Source of the DNA: Blattamonas nauphoetae
Lineage: Eukaryota; Preaxostyla; Oxymonadida
Reading direction: 5' to 3'
DNA length: 64,000 nt
Assembly: GCA_033064195.1 (NCBI GenBank)
Contig: JARBJD010000172.1
Coordinates: 92,685 to 156,684, forward strand
A model generated the notes under the pieces. The model searched no databases. It was given only the letters and a program-made list of their open reading frames with translations, and was not told where the DNA came from. Of the stretch, positions 31,730-43,024 are shown piece by piece. How positions within the stretch are numbered: the stretch's first letter is position 1; each line of letters begins with the position of its first letter. Both the position numbers and the translations under genes were made by a program.

Positions 31730-34700
31730 ATGTTGTACACCAAAATGTGGTATTTTCTGAATGATATCGTGAAGATAAAAGTGTTTGGTTGGATCAACTG
31801 GATGACAGCACTCAGACGACAACCAGAGAAATTCGGAGATACCACGTGGCAACTTTGCCTGGAACTTTGCTCTCGGGGACAAGATTTCAGCCCTATGAAA
31901 GAAACACTGCTGATTGAACGATTGAAATGTCTCTTTCTCAATTCCATTCCATTTTTTTACTCTTTACAGCAAGCCCAACCGAAATTTTCATCTTTTTGGA
32001 GTGTCTTGGTTCTTTTCCCATTGACTCTGGATGGAATATCCTCAATTCTCTCGTTCCATCTTGGTCACCTGGCACAGGAAAGACAAAGAACGACATCGAA
32101 CATCTTCGCAAATTTACGAAGAAGTGCCTCGATTCAGTTCTTGAACTATCCCTCAAGCCAACAAATCATCAATCGGTTGCACAACCTCTTGGTGTTCACC
32201 AGAGAACCACCAAACCAACCTCTGCTCCAAGGAACGGGAATAACATCATTCGCTCAATCCTCTTTTTCGTCTCCACCGAAGCAGACAAGCTGTGCACACC
32301 TTCCACACCGATTTCTTCACAAAAATCTGTCCAACTGAACTGTTATCCTCTCTCCTTGATACGCCCAACTCTTCCAACTCTTCTGTTGTTCTTGCTCTCG
32401 GAGGATGAAGAAATATCATCTATGGCACAATCACTGCTGATGCAAGCGACACACATGGATGGAGGATGCTTTTGTCTTCTCAAGACCTCATTGTCACCGT
32501 CAACTCTCCTGGATGATTTGAATCCAAGAACTCTGGACTATCTTTCGTACCGTGGAGCCTCTTTTTTAAATTATCCTGATATGGATGATTTCATCGATAC
32601 TATGCTTCCTCTCATCCAGAGTAGCAAGCAAAACACGAACGAAATGAAGTCGAGTGAAATCTTGCTCACTTTGCTCAAGAAATTTCGTTTGCCTCTCGAA
32701 ACGGATATCTCGAATTATCACCTAAATTTTCTGCAAAGTTCAGTTCTGGATCAGCTGTTAAACGATCTTCATCCATCATGCTTCACTCAACTCCTGACAG
32801 AATGTATAAAGATGAACAAACAAACTGAAATCACATTTTCACTCACGGAAGCAAATCTTTGCAAACTAATTGACAACGTGGATGTTGTTTCTTCACCCGA
32901 ACTGGCCACACTCCTCGTCGCCTTCCTCAGCTCAGCCCACAAACTCTATTTTCCCTCCGCACGCTTTGCTGGAGTCACCCATTCCAATGCACAGCCCAAG
33001 GAAATGCGTACAGGCCTTGTATTGGCCGAACTCCTTCTGAATCATGTCGTCAAAGCCGAACAAATCCCAAACTGTATCTCGGCACTTCTGCTGCATCTGA
33101 TCTCGAGTCCCAACTTGAATTATACCAACACGCTCGTCCATGCCGTCCATCTGAACATCGAGCACCTTTTTGGTTCGCGACTGAATGCCGAACGAATCCC
33201 TTCGTTGTTCCGAGCTCTCCTCGACTTTGAGGCAGTTCTGCCAGTCATATCTGGCAGCCATCAAGTCGAGATTGCTATTCTGGTGGAATTATGCAGATAT
33301 CGTGTTTTCAATATCATTTTGGCACTCCTCAACTTTCGCGAGGAGGAAACGACCCAGAAACAGAATCAGCCACGTCAATCATCTCTCTTTGGTCGGAATA
33401 GAACGGATGATCCCCTTCGCTACTATAAATTGTCTCACAGTGTTGATTTGGACGCTCCACAACGTCGACTTCGCTTTGAGACCGACGGAGCAGTCTCAGC
33501 CATGAAATGGAATCCATCTCACAAGCCAATATCATTGTTGGATCTTTACGGTCGACGTTCCCATTTTAGGTCGCCGTCATCAATCTCGATTCAGCAGAAG
33601 TCGCTCCTCCTTGAAATCTCCCAATCACTCCTCTCGCGGATCTCTGAACGTCTCCCACACTTCATGGATCGTACATGGTGGGAGGGACTGAAACAGCCGA
33701 GCGACCCTCTGTCTCGATCGTACTCGTTTATGGATCGATCTTTCCTCGGACTCGATTTACTCGACGAACAAGTCTTTCCCACTGTGATGAACATCGTCAC
33801 CTCTCTGTCTGTTCTTACCCCAGAAATCAAGATCTCCCAGCTCACTCGCCTCCTTTCTCCGCTTGTGTGGTCGGAAAACGAATCAGTCTTCAGAAACGTT
33901 CGGCAGGCGTTCATCACCATCTCCAAAAACTCCAACCGACCAGGGTTCCTTTTGAGAGTCCAAGTGGATCCATCACATGAACCTGTTCCTCTCCCACCAT
34001 CGCCGCAGGACGAACTGGGAGGTCCCAATCACCCCGCTCCGCCGCCTCCACCACTCACGTCTCAGCCAGCTCATCAACCAATCGCGGAGAAGACATTTTC
34101 TATTGGAAATCCACAAGCTCTCCATGATTTTTTCTTTCCTCCCCAAGTTGACAAGACAAAATCCCTCCTGAACGTGTTTGTGCAACGAGGACTCCACTTT
34201 GGCAAAGTCGACTTCGAGACGACAATGAAGATCTTGAATGGGGTGGATCACAAATCGCGAATGGCCATGCTGACGTTTCTGGTGGAGGAACTCGTCGATC
34301 GAAGGACGACATCGCTGGTTGGGATTCCTCAAGTCATTGTTGGCCTCAAATTTTTTGCTCCACAGCTCAGCGATCTCATCCTGCCCTTCTCTCGCCTGAT
34401 CAGAATCTCCACTCATTCAGATGGGACAGTTCATGGACGCCTGCCACGAAGTTCTTTGGAGATCGATGATTTGACGCACCGTCGGGTTGTGACGCTCTTA
34501 GACATCGCGAAAATGATTGTGTGGATGATGTCCACACCGATTGAGAGAGAGGGTGACATGAAGACCTTTAGACAACTTACCTCGCTGCTATCTTCCGCTC
34601 TGATCTCGTCGCTCATCTGTCTCCCCACTCTCCACTCGAGGAAAACAGCAGTCGAACTTCCTCTGCCAATCGGCTCCACTCAAGTTGGCACTTGTCGTGT

Positions 34701-34917
34701 GGCTGCCGACAGAGCGTCGGTGTGGAAGACCTCGCTTTTGGAGGAAGGCCTGTTCGACTTCCTCGGCTTCTTCTTCAACGAGGGGATTGCAGACTGCGTG
34801 TCCTTCTTTGGATTCAACTGCACCTTCCCAATCAGCCCAGCCCTCCATTTTGTTCCCCGACCACCACTCAACATCTTCAACACCGGCTATCGACATGGAC
34901 GGAGACGTCGATTCTGA
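31730..34917 (+). CDS. Large unknown helical protein, two exons
   Basis: About 1,048 residues, not recognised. Exon 1 is 31730-31928 (MLYTKMWYFLNDIVKIKV...). A 41-nt intron (31929-31969, GTCTCT...TTTACAG, phase 1) joins ETLLIERLK to SPTEIFIFLECLG. Exon 2 runs to TGA 34917. The chain is almost all alpha-helical with regular leucine/isoleucine spacing (TNTLVHAVHLNIEHLFGSRL; LSQLTRLLSPL-type repeats), suggesting a HEAT/armadillo solenoid. A proline-rich linker (PLPPSPQDE, HPAPPPPPLTSQP) lies around residue 720. The last 40 residues become arginine-rich, and a neighbouring frame (AIDMDGDVDSDLFF) looks more natural, so the true 3' end may use another short intron. Its size and type match the divergent neighbour. 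Confidence 0.65.
31929..31969 (+). other. Intron, 41 nt
   Basis: Starts GTCTCTTTCT and ends CTCTTTACAG, strongly pyrimidine-rich. Its removal links two long frames in phase 1. Confidence 0.7.
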
Positions 34918-35134
34918 TCTCTTCTTTAACCAGATCCTGATATTTGTCATTTCAGCCACTTGTTTGTCTGTCTGAAGTGCCAGCTATCAATGATCGACCT
35001 TCACATCACCTTTCTCCAATTCTTTTGTCCCTTTTCGAGACCATCAGATTGAGTTGCCTCTTTTGACAAATTCTGAGACAAGTTCGCCACAAGGACGTGC
35101 GTGTGGCTTTCTATCCGCGATCGTGCCCCTTCTT
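34918..35134. other. Short intergenic stretch
   Basis: 3' flank of the plus-strand gene; nothing recognised. Confidence 0.4.
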
Positions 35135-35352
35135 CAGGGTGGCCCAAAAGTCTGAAAATATAAAGGGCCGATCAACCAACGATTTGACAGATTCGACGCT
35201 TTATCATGATTTCTATTTTTCGCAATGTAACTGGCATTCTCATCATATTATCTCACCTCAACATCATTGGCGAAAAATCCCTGTTTTAGTGACCAGAAGC
35301 AAGTCTGAGTCGCGATCGGCCCCTTTTCTTTTCAAAGTTTTGGGCCACCCTG
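35135..35352. mobile_element. 218-bp MITE with ~40-bp inverted ends
   Basis: The left end (cagggtggcccaaaa, then tttga/ctgaaaa, then gggccgatc) is repeated inverted at the right end, with two or three mismatches over about 40 bp. The interior is too short to code. Ends beginning cagggtggcccaaaa are common among Tc1/mariner-type elements (established for that group), but the flanking bases here (tt on both sides) do not give the TA duplication expected, so assignment is tentative. Confidence 0.75.
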
Positions 35353-35441
35353 TTCAGTTCATCCTCCTCGCTTTTCAAAGTGTGGAGATAAAAGTGACAT
35401 GCTTATGTTGTGACAAATAAAGAGAAGCGGTGAGAGTTGAA

Positions 35442-37414
35442 TTACGACAAGCTCTTGTCCTTGTTTTTTGCTTTGCTGCTTTTCCTTTTAGGGGGACAGA
35501 CTGGAATGAGTTTTTCTTCGGTATCAGTTTCATCTTTCACCTCAATTTCCCCTTCATCTGCATGTGGTTGAGGTGTTGTTTCTTGGGGAATAATCGGTTG
35601 CATTTCTATCCCCATTTGGAGGTGTTGATCGCCTGCCATTTCTTTCTTCATCACAAAACACTCCCTGAATTCTGGACTGTCCTTAGTCCATGGGAGTTTG
35701 ACCTTTGGACGTTTCGTGAGTGGCCCTTTCAGTCCAGAAAACTCGTTGAGCAAGAGATCGGAGACTGACACGACGCCTGTTTTGAAAGGAAGATACGCTG
35801 AAGAGTGCCGTTTCTTGGGGTCTTGAAACACCGTGTGTTGGTCGATGTACTTTTTGACATCTTCTGACCTGACAATCCAGATGAAATACACATCCACCTC
35901 GGCTTTTCGTCTCAGAATTTTCTTCCCGCTTCGGACTGTTTTTGTGTGTTGATCCGCCATCAGGTTCTTCAGACGTTCGATCAGGAGAGAGTTAAAGGGT
36001 TTGTGCTTCGAATTCACAGCATTTCGGAACGTGAGAAGCTTGAAGGAATCTTCATGTTGAGACACGATGAAAGAATCGATTCCTTTCCAAGATCGGTGTT
36101 CTTTGTCCAGCGCAGAATCATAGAGGGATTCGTAATAAAGTACATTGTTGGCAAAGGCATCAGCAGCATCCAATTCAGCGGATTGAACGGCACGACGATC
36201 AATCACAGGAAATGTGCAATAGGACGTAGGAAAGAGGTCAGGGGTAGTGGAGTATAGGGTGAACCGTGAATGAGACCGAAGCAAGTCTTCATTCACTTTG
36301 TGTTTCAATTTGTATCTTCTGTTCGGTCCTGGCATTTTGCCGTCTCCAATCTCCTTGGGGAAGTCTTTCGCTTGGATTCTCGTCAGCATAGTCAGCAAGC
36401 GGGATGCAAATTCACTCACAGGTTCATCTTTGATGTGAGTGGCTGCCAGAGTACTGAACACAAGACTCGCTTCCGGTCCTGTGAGTGTGAACCCATCCAC
36501 TCCAAACACTTTGTTCATTTGGTCGAAGATATCGTCCAAGTCAGCGCTGAGAGCTCGGGGACTCAGCCCAAACACTTCAATCACATTCAAACGGATAAAC
36601 AAGTTGTTTCGTGAATTCAAGATTCCCTGCATATCAACTGTGTCTGCCAATTCAGGTGACATTCCGACGTGAGGTGAAGTGATTCTGCTCAGCTGTCCCT
36701 CGCCAGATGAGGGTTTTGGTCCGTCCGTAAGATATCCGTGTGTTCCGAGCAGCGTGACGACCAAGGGGTGCAGATTGACAATTGTAGTTGTGGCAACTGG
36801 GCGGATCCAAAATTCCGGCGATGTCAGTTCGAGGCACTGCATCATCGTGTAGAATTCCCCTTCGGTCCAAAACGGATAATCTCCTTTCCACCGCATGATG
36901 TCTCTGGGTTCGTGCTCCATGTGTTGTTCGAATTGGGTTGGTGAGGCTGCATAGACTGTGAAGACATCTTGCATTGTTTCGTTTGCGAATGGATCCACAG
37001 AGTCCACAATGCGAATCACGGGGAAGTGTCCCGAGTACCAACTTTCTCCAAGTGAAGAGTTGTGGCATCGAATCTTGATTGGGTTACAACCATCCGAACG
37101 ATCAACAAGAATTGTGATCACAGGCATGTCTATGGGAACATAGATAATCGCCTAAAATCGAATAAAACTGAAAAAGAGCAAACCACTTTATCCACCTCCT
37201 TCATCAGGCAATGAATCAAATATATCAACATTTGCGACTTTCCTATTCCAGGGTGTCCATTCACATAGAATGCTCGATAATAATCGTCTTCCATGAGTCG
37301 AGTGTTGATGATCAAGACGGACCTGGAGAGACCGACGAAGAGAGACAAGTCAACAAAAGCAATGACCAAAGCGAGATCGAAGAGGGCGACGAGATGGATG
37401 ACAAATATGTGCAT
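35442..37414 (-). CDS. RHS-like P-loop ATPase, two exons
   Basis: A protein of about 646 residues resembling the retrotransposon hot spot (RHS) / crinkler-type P-loop family. Their biochemical role is not firmly known; RHS proteins in trypanosomes are nuclear and linked to transcription. Exon 1 (37414-37184) carries the Walker A motif (YVNGHPGIGKSQMLIYLI). A 32-nt intron (37152-37183, GTTTGC...ATTTTAG) joins KEVDKV to AIIYVPIDMPVITILVD. Exon 2 (37151-35442) has FPVIRIVDSVDPF (candidate Walker B strand), FWTEGEFYTMMQCLEL, and a lysine-rich, acidic C-terminal tail (KRKSSKAKNKDK) that may be a nuclear signal. ATG 37414 opens with a hydrophobic stretch; ATG 37294 (MEDDYYRAFYVNG) is an alternative start. 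Members are usually longer at the N-terminus, so truncation is possible. Confidence 0.7.
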
Positions 37415-37573
37415 CGTCGACAGCCCTAACTAGGATCTGTGTAACGACTGATCATTCGGTGAGGAGATTGGGAGGGAGAGAAGGGACGAGGTGGGTTGGA
37501 GGGAGGATGAAAGAAGAGAAGGTGGATGAAGAGAGATGGAGAAAGGAAGAAGAACGGAAAGTGAGAAGGCGAG

Positions 37574-38719
37574 TTGAGTGGGAGCTGTTTTACGAGAAGA
37601 GGAGGCAATTTGATCTCCCGAAGCGATTGGCTTGAAGTCAGCATCAGGTCGAAGCTGGCTATTCCAGTCACCATCCCCCCATTCACCTTTGAGGCAAAAG
37701 CAGTCTCTCTGAAAGGCCAGTTTCAGTCGTCTCTTCAGCCGTTCGTGTGTCCTCCTCACACTACCAGCTCTCTCTTCACCGTGTCTGACGAAGCCTCTCT
37801 CTTTGTGGTTTTTCTTCCACCAACTCGATTCCTCAATCACGGAGCTTCTCATCAATATCAGTTCGGAGGGTGTGGTCGAAATCTCGCTTTGTGCCTTCAC
37901 ATCAGATGGAGGAATCCAATATGGCCTTCGCCGATCATTCGGGTTTCGAATTCGATGGAGGATCTGTCAAACTATTACTCGCCCGTGATTTAAATTCTGT
38001 TCTCATCGCTAACGTCGCAACGACTGGCGATGGAGCCGTGCTGAGTTGCCGAAATGCGTTTGTTGAACTGACAAAAGCGCATTTCTTCGAGGAGTGTCAC
38101 ACAATCAACGTCAATCGGATGCTCGCTACGCTCTGCTCAGCGGAGACCAGAGGCGGTGACTACTTCATCCCCTCGCTCGATCAAAATAGCGATCTCAACC
38201 TTCAACCGACTCTGATCGAGTGTTCTGCCAAACTCGGTGGCTGAATGTTTCTCGACGTGTCTCGCTTTTCCTCACTGACCCTGACTCATCCCGGATATGT
38301 CGACCTACTCTCAATCAACATCCCTGCAACCATGTCCTCGAATTATGTCGCTGTGAAGGGAGGAGGGATCTTCTTCGACGGAGATTGGTTGCATGTTGGG
38401 AGTGTTCAGTTCGAATCGTTGCCAATGTCGAATGGTGGTCCATTTATCTACGGAGAAGAGCTGGTCGAATAGCACGATGTCGTCGAATGATGGTTCTCCA
38501 TCCAAACAGATCGAAGTGGAAGGCCATCCCGAATGGTCTCGAAATTTGGATCTTCCAAAGATTGTTCTGATCGCCTCTGATTCGCCGACTTATCAAAGTG
38601 TCTTCGAGAAGGAGTCGAAAAGCAGTTCGATCAACGATTATCTCCCTCTGCTGCATCTGAAAGACGAGAATTACGAGTATCTCCAAATCCCGATCTTCAT
38701 CCAGCACAAAGTGTTTTAG
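37574..38719 (+). pseudogene. Beta-helix surface protein, decayed fragment
   Basis: Pieces of a protein in the same broad class as the giant beta-helix proteins, spread over several frames. They include FTVSDEASLFVVFLPP (about 37775), a stretch with FEFDGGSVKLLLARDL and GDGAVLSCRNAFVELTKAHF (37945-38090) that ends at an in-frame TGA (38242), SLTLTHPGYVDLLSIN and NYVAVKGGGIFFDGDWL (38270-38390), and a different frame from 38475 to the TAG at 38717. At least two frame changes and one internal stop show that it is dead. No signal peptide or membrane segment remains. Confidence 0.65.
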
Positions 38720-39461
38720 ACCAAACAGGAGTTGTGACAGAGCAATCCATCCTTTTTATTCCAGAGACATCAACCGATCCAGTTACGCACTCCATTCTCA
38801 TTTGGATCCAACTGTCGGAAGAACGATCGATTCTTCCTGAATCGACGCCTTCTCCGTCTGATGGATGGACAGCGAGAGGTGGAATGAGCAACACGTGGCG
38901 ATCGCATGGACTGAATAATTATGCAACGAAAGCAACTTCGAGAAGAGTGCGAAAAGGAGAGAAGACGTTTTTTCCCCTCTTTTCAGTGTTCATTCTATCG
39001 CACTACAACCATTTCGCTTTTTCAAGATTCTTATTTTGACCAATTGACACAACAATGAGACAAATATAGATACGCCTAATTAAGTCATTGATCTCAGTCC
39101 CAAAAACCGGAACTGAGATCGATCGATCTCAGTTTCTGCTTGATCGATCTCATGTATCAAAGGTCTGCTGATGACCAAACTCAGAACTGTTTTCTCCGAT
39201 TTCCAGAAAAACCTTCCCATACAACTTTCACACCTCCAAAAATACACACAACTCATGAAAACTGATCCATTAATTATATCAGATTCCCTTCGCTTCTGTA
39301 AGAATTCAGCTCTTGTACCACTTTTCTTGTTTAACAGAGCAGTTGTTGAAGAACGAGTGTGTTTTGTCTATTTTTAAGATTTCTCGTCAATTTAGGTTGA
39401 TCCAGCCATTCGAGAGTCGATTCTTTTTTTCAAGGACGCCATTCCAACTGTTCTCTCAAAC
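38720..39461. other. Gene-free stretch with a palindrome
   Basis: No coding region supported. It holds a perfect 24-bp palindrome at 39111-39134 and related copies of its half-site nearby (see the separate entry). Confidence 0.45.
39111..39134. repeat. Perfect 24-bp palindrome
   Basis: The half-site aactgagatcga is followed immediately by its reverse complement with no spacer. Further copies of the atctcag and gatcgatctca core flank it (39089-39099 and 39142-39152). It might be a binding site or a cruciform-prone relic; there is no evidence for either. Confidence 0.75.
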
Positions 39462-40484
39462 ATGACTTCGATCGACGATATCATCGCTTCTCTTCAGCCA
39501 AAGTCTTTTCCAGCATCCTCCCACACTCCTTTAAGTTCTGCAGTTTCCGACCAGACCCTTGATTCTCTCAGAAAGCTCCTAATCGATTGCGAAGACTTCG
39601 TACTTCGTGGTTGTGAATTCTTCGCACGTAAACCGTTCATGACTCCGACTCAACGCAAAACGCCCTACCAATCGATTGTTCTCGATGATCCATCATTTCC
39701 TGACCTCTTTATCAACTCTCTTAAGCTTGGTAACCAGAACATCAGAACACGCACCTTCATGACAATCACGGAAATCATTGATCGCATTCGGTGGATGCGA
39801 GAAAAGTGGAGTTCGGCCAATCTTGTTGGGAGGGTGTTTGAAACAGTAAATTTCGTGTCACATCCTCGATCTGAAACCCAAACTCATCTGAACCTCACGC
39901 GATTCATCTCAACGATGATGAACCCAATCCAGGCTGAAATGTTCGAAGAGGCCTTTGTCGAAGACTATGCTCTCATTCGTGTTTCTGTGCTTGAACCAGC
40001 CGAACCATACATCATCTTCCTCTTCCACAATGTAGACACACCGACATTGGGAGATGAAAACGCGATTCAACTTGAAAAGGAACTCACTTTTATCCACAGG
40101 CACATCACAAATATCGAACTCCGCTCAGACGAGCACGACACCGAATTTCTGTCTGAACTGGTAAGATGGGAAGTGGGACAAATGGTCGAGATGGAACGCG
40201 AAGGACACTTCGTCCGTGTGTTCAACAGCATCACATGCCGAATCAGGGCGTGGAAGTTGGATTACCTTGAACGGTTGAAGAGACGAGCAGGACGTTTGCG
40301 GGAAGAAGGTTGGGAGGATGCCTTCAAACTGCGAGCGATGGGGATCGAGGAAGACACCTGGGAGTACCTGGTTGATCTCATGGGGATTTTCAGACTGTTG
40401 GCTTCGTTCAATTCGGACCTGTTCGACTTGGAAAACGTGTTTTACTGGTTCTCCTATGACAAACATCTCTTCAGCTTGTATTGA
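39462..40484 (+). CDS. Unknown 340-aa protein
   Basis: A single-exon frame from ATG 39462 (MTSIDDIIASLQPKSF) to TGA 40484. It is not recognised. It is predicted mostly helical: an N-terminal part with LDSLRKLLIDCEDFVLRGCEFF, and a charged central and C-terminal part (WKLDYLERLKRRAGRLREEG, GIEEDTWEYLVDLMGIFRLL). No signal peptide, membrane helix or catalytic motif is visible. Codon use and the absence of stops over more than 1 kb support a real gene. The remnant of an armadillo-type gene points towards it from the other strand at 40521. Confidence 0.6.
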   Translation: MTSIDDIIASLQPKSFPASSHTPLSSAVSDQTLDSLRKLLIDCEDFVLRGCEFFARKPFMTPTQRKTPYQSIVLDDPSFPDLFINSLKLGNQNIRTRTFMTITEIIDRIRWMREKWSSANLVGRVFETVNFVSHPRSETQTHLNLTRFISTMMNPIQAEMFEEAFVEDYALIRVSVLEPAEPYIIFLFHNVDTPTLGDENAIQLEKELTFIHRHITNIELRSDEHDTEFLSELVRWEVGQMVEMEREGHFVRVFNSITCRIRAWKLDYLERLKRRAGRLREEGWEDAFKLRAMGIEEDTWEYLVDLMGIFRLLASFNSDLFDLENVFYWFSYDKHLFSLY

Positions 40485-40520
40485 GAAGAGAGTGGGAAGG
40501 ATGGTCGTCCTTGAGACACT

Positions 40521-40976
40521 TCATGATGTCTGAGGGGTCAGACGAAGGATGTCAAAATGTCTCGTTCGCCATGTGTGATGATCTCGTCGGATAGCGCCAA
40601 GAAGTATCCCGATCACAACAATCCCTTTCTCGAAGTCATCCAGGAACGGTGAGTTCGACACTGCGAACGCAGCTTCATCCCAAAGACCAAATTACATCAT
40701 CTTCGTTCTAACAACATCAGAAGTGATCCTGACGAAGCGATGGAAGAACTCCGATGCAGCAGACACGACCGCAGGAGTGAGAGATCTTAGAAGCAGATGA
40801 AAATTGAGAGAAAGCAAACATGCGATTTCCATTGAGAAACTCGACGAGAGATGACTCGTTTGCGAAAGAATTGAAAGCTGATAAAGGATGACGAGAAGGA
40901 AACCAATATCATCCGAAGCCACATATCGCACACACTGAACCAGACGGCAAAGATTATCGTGCTTGCAGTTCAGCAA
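40521..40976 (-). pseudogene. Armadillo-family protein, 3' fragment
   Basis: Homologue of the 28341-28610 fragment. One frame (40976 down to a TAA at about 40692) gives CRLVQCVRYVASDDIGFLL and PAVVSAASEFFHRFVRI, then VVRTKMM and the stop. After a short gap the family pattern resumes as SNSPFLDDFEKGIVVIGILL and AIRRDHH, ending at a stop at 40521. The conserved link between the two blocks (the equivalent of KLVTQDLLDHIVF) is missing or scrambled, so the copy is broken. Its 5' part is absent: the sequence changes just upstream of 40980. Confidence 0.6.
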
Positions 40977-41669
40977 CTGTTCATTGTTGTCCAGTTATTC
41001 CTACCACGGGCATATTTCACGGAATATGCTATAATTTTCGACGAACATATAACTGTGGTGAAGTGAATGCGAGTTCAGAAAAAGGAGGACTTAAGAAACA
41101 TGGGCAACCTTCTCGAAACTGAGAATCTCGGCTGTTCTGTTTCCCTCAACCATTTGAAGAACGAACCGTGCTCTGTTCGGAATATTGCTGAACGATTGTT
41201 GCTGGTTCTTTCCATCCACAGACAGAACAAGTCTGCGCTCGTTCATGTCCAGGTGAAGGGTCACAACTTCGTTGGCTTTTGGAATCTGGAAATCTACTGG
41301 AAATTGATTCCCATCTGAGATCAGTGAGCTTGTGCTCAGGCAGTAAACAAACGTTTCTCTACGTCCTCGCAACGGGCCTGTCTTGCACACTTCGAGTTGC
41401 CTGGAATGGATCACTCCGAAATCTGATGGACGACAATGAAGAAAACAGAACTCATACCGACGTTGTCAACTTGATTGATTCTCATCGACAGTTTCCACAC
41501 TCCATGTGTGATCTCGTCTGAGAAACACGACTTTTCAGCTGTGACTAGACTCATGATGAATCGTTCCTCAATCTGAGGAGCTCTCTTGCCAGCCGCTCCT
41601 CACAAACCTTAGCTCCCACTTCGTTGAGATAAAGTCCGTGAAGTGTGGGTTCCAGGTCCCTGATCACAA

Positions 41670-43024
41670 ATGGATTCTACAACCTCCGATCTTTTAGTCC
41701 CTCCAGAACCTCCCACATATCCTCCAATACCGCGTGAGGTTATTACGATGATTTCCGAAGGCCTTCGTCTCGAACATGAAGACGCTGTGAATCGTTTTTC
41801 ACTCGACAGCTCCTCACCTCCTAATCGAGTTGCATCATCAGCAACACAGTCCATGCAATCAATTGGATCACAAGCTTCGACTCAAACTGAACTGCCTATC
41901 ACCAAAGTTAAAAGGCAACATTCAACAGTCACATCTTCTTCAGATGAAGATTCTTCAAGTTCATTGGACTCGACCAATGACGAAAGAAGGTCAACAAAAT
42001 ACCGACGAAAGAATAGGAAGAGGAGTTGCAAGAAGGGTAGGAATAAGCATAACTCCTACCGATCCCATAGCAACCATCGTCGTTCCCGACGAGCACAGGA
42101 TAACCGGGAAATGAAGAAAAAGCATCTGAAATCACGTCAAAGAAGCAGAAAAACTAGAAGTAGCGATAGCGACTCCTCATTTTCATCATCCAGCGGCAGT
42201 ATCGGCACCTCGTCTTCGGGAGAGGATCAAGATGATCTCCCGAGATTTTTCAAGAGGATTCTCAAGAAAAAGCTCCCAAGGTTCAAAGGAGATTGGACAA
42301 AGACAGTCCTCACACCGCTTCAGCGAGAGGAACTCTTGACAGAGACGAGAAGATCCCAACCGTTTTGGGTATACAAATGCAGTTCGCAGACACGCCCGAG
42401 TCTCATGACAAGCTCCAGCACATCCAAGACCAACTTCTTCGGATGTCAGCACAATCAAGTTTGGTAACTGTTGCGTTACTTGGGCAGGTTTATCATGAGA
42501 TCCACCAGTTGGACCCGTCCTTCGCTTTCCTCCCAAGAATCATTGACGCAATGGTGAGTGCAGCCGACGCAGCGACTAGAGCGCATCACACGCGCTTCCT
42601 ATCAACTAAAAATTGGTTGGAGATGGCGGACAAGATGGGCATTTCTCAACCGGCCTCAGTGGACTCAAGCCTCCTCACAAGCTCGCAACAATCAACGTCG
42701 TCAACACGTTCAGACTTAGAAGTAGCACTAGAAAGAATAGTTCCGACCATTGTCGCTCAATTGAAGTCTCAGATGCATTTCTCCCCCAAGGGGGGGCGGA
42801 ACCGGCCCCCCTCCAAATATCCCGGTTCAGACTTCCAATCGCCGAAGGTAGAACAACCAACGATTATTACAGGACGTCTTTTGATGAGGCTGCACGCGTG
42901 GGAGAAGATCGGAGGAAAATCAATCATCACCACAGGAGCAGTGTGGGCGTGGAGGAGCCCCGAGTCCCCGTCAATATTGCAAACACTCGCGCCAGCGCTC
43001 CCTTTACAGGCACACCAGCGATGA
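41670..43024 (+). pseudogene. DIRS gag-like protein, frameshifted
   Basis: Starts at ATG 41670 (MDSTTSDLLVPPEPPTYPP). The first part is serine/arginine/lysine-rich (a basic SR-like block around residues 95-180) and could bind nucleic acid. Near 42345-42355 the frame changes by one base: TPLQREELLTETR continues in the other frame as IPTVLGIQMQFADTPESHDK and then VALLGQVYHEIHQLDPSFAF, a helical capsid-like region. It ends at about 43024, overlapping the polymerase frame by about 400 bp, as is usual in this group. The shift could be programmed, but other genes in the same element are broken, so a mutation is more likely. Confidence 0.65.

Noticed and set aside
37430-37900. An upstream exon of the RHS-like gene on the minus strand
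   Set aside because: The sequence is antisense to the beta-helix pseudogene and has no P-loop family features; no splice site links it in frame.
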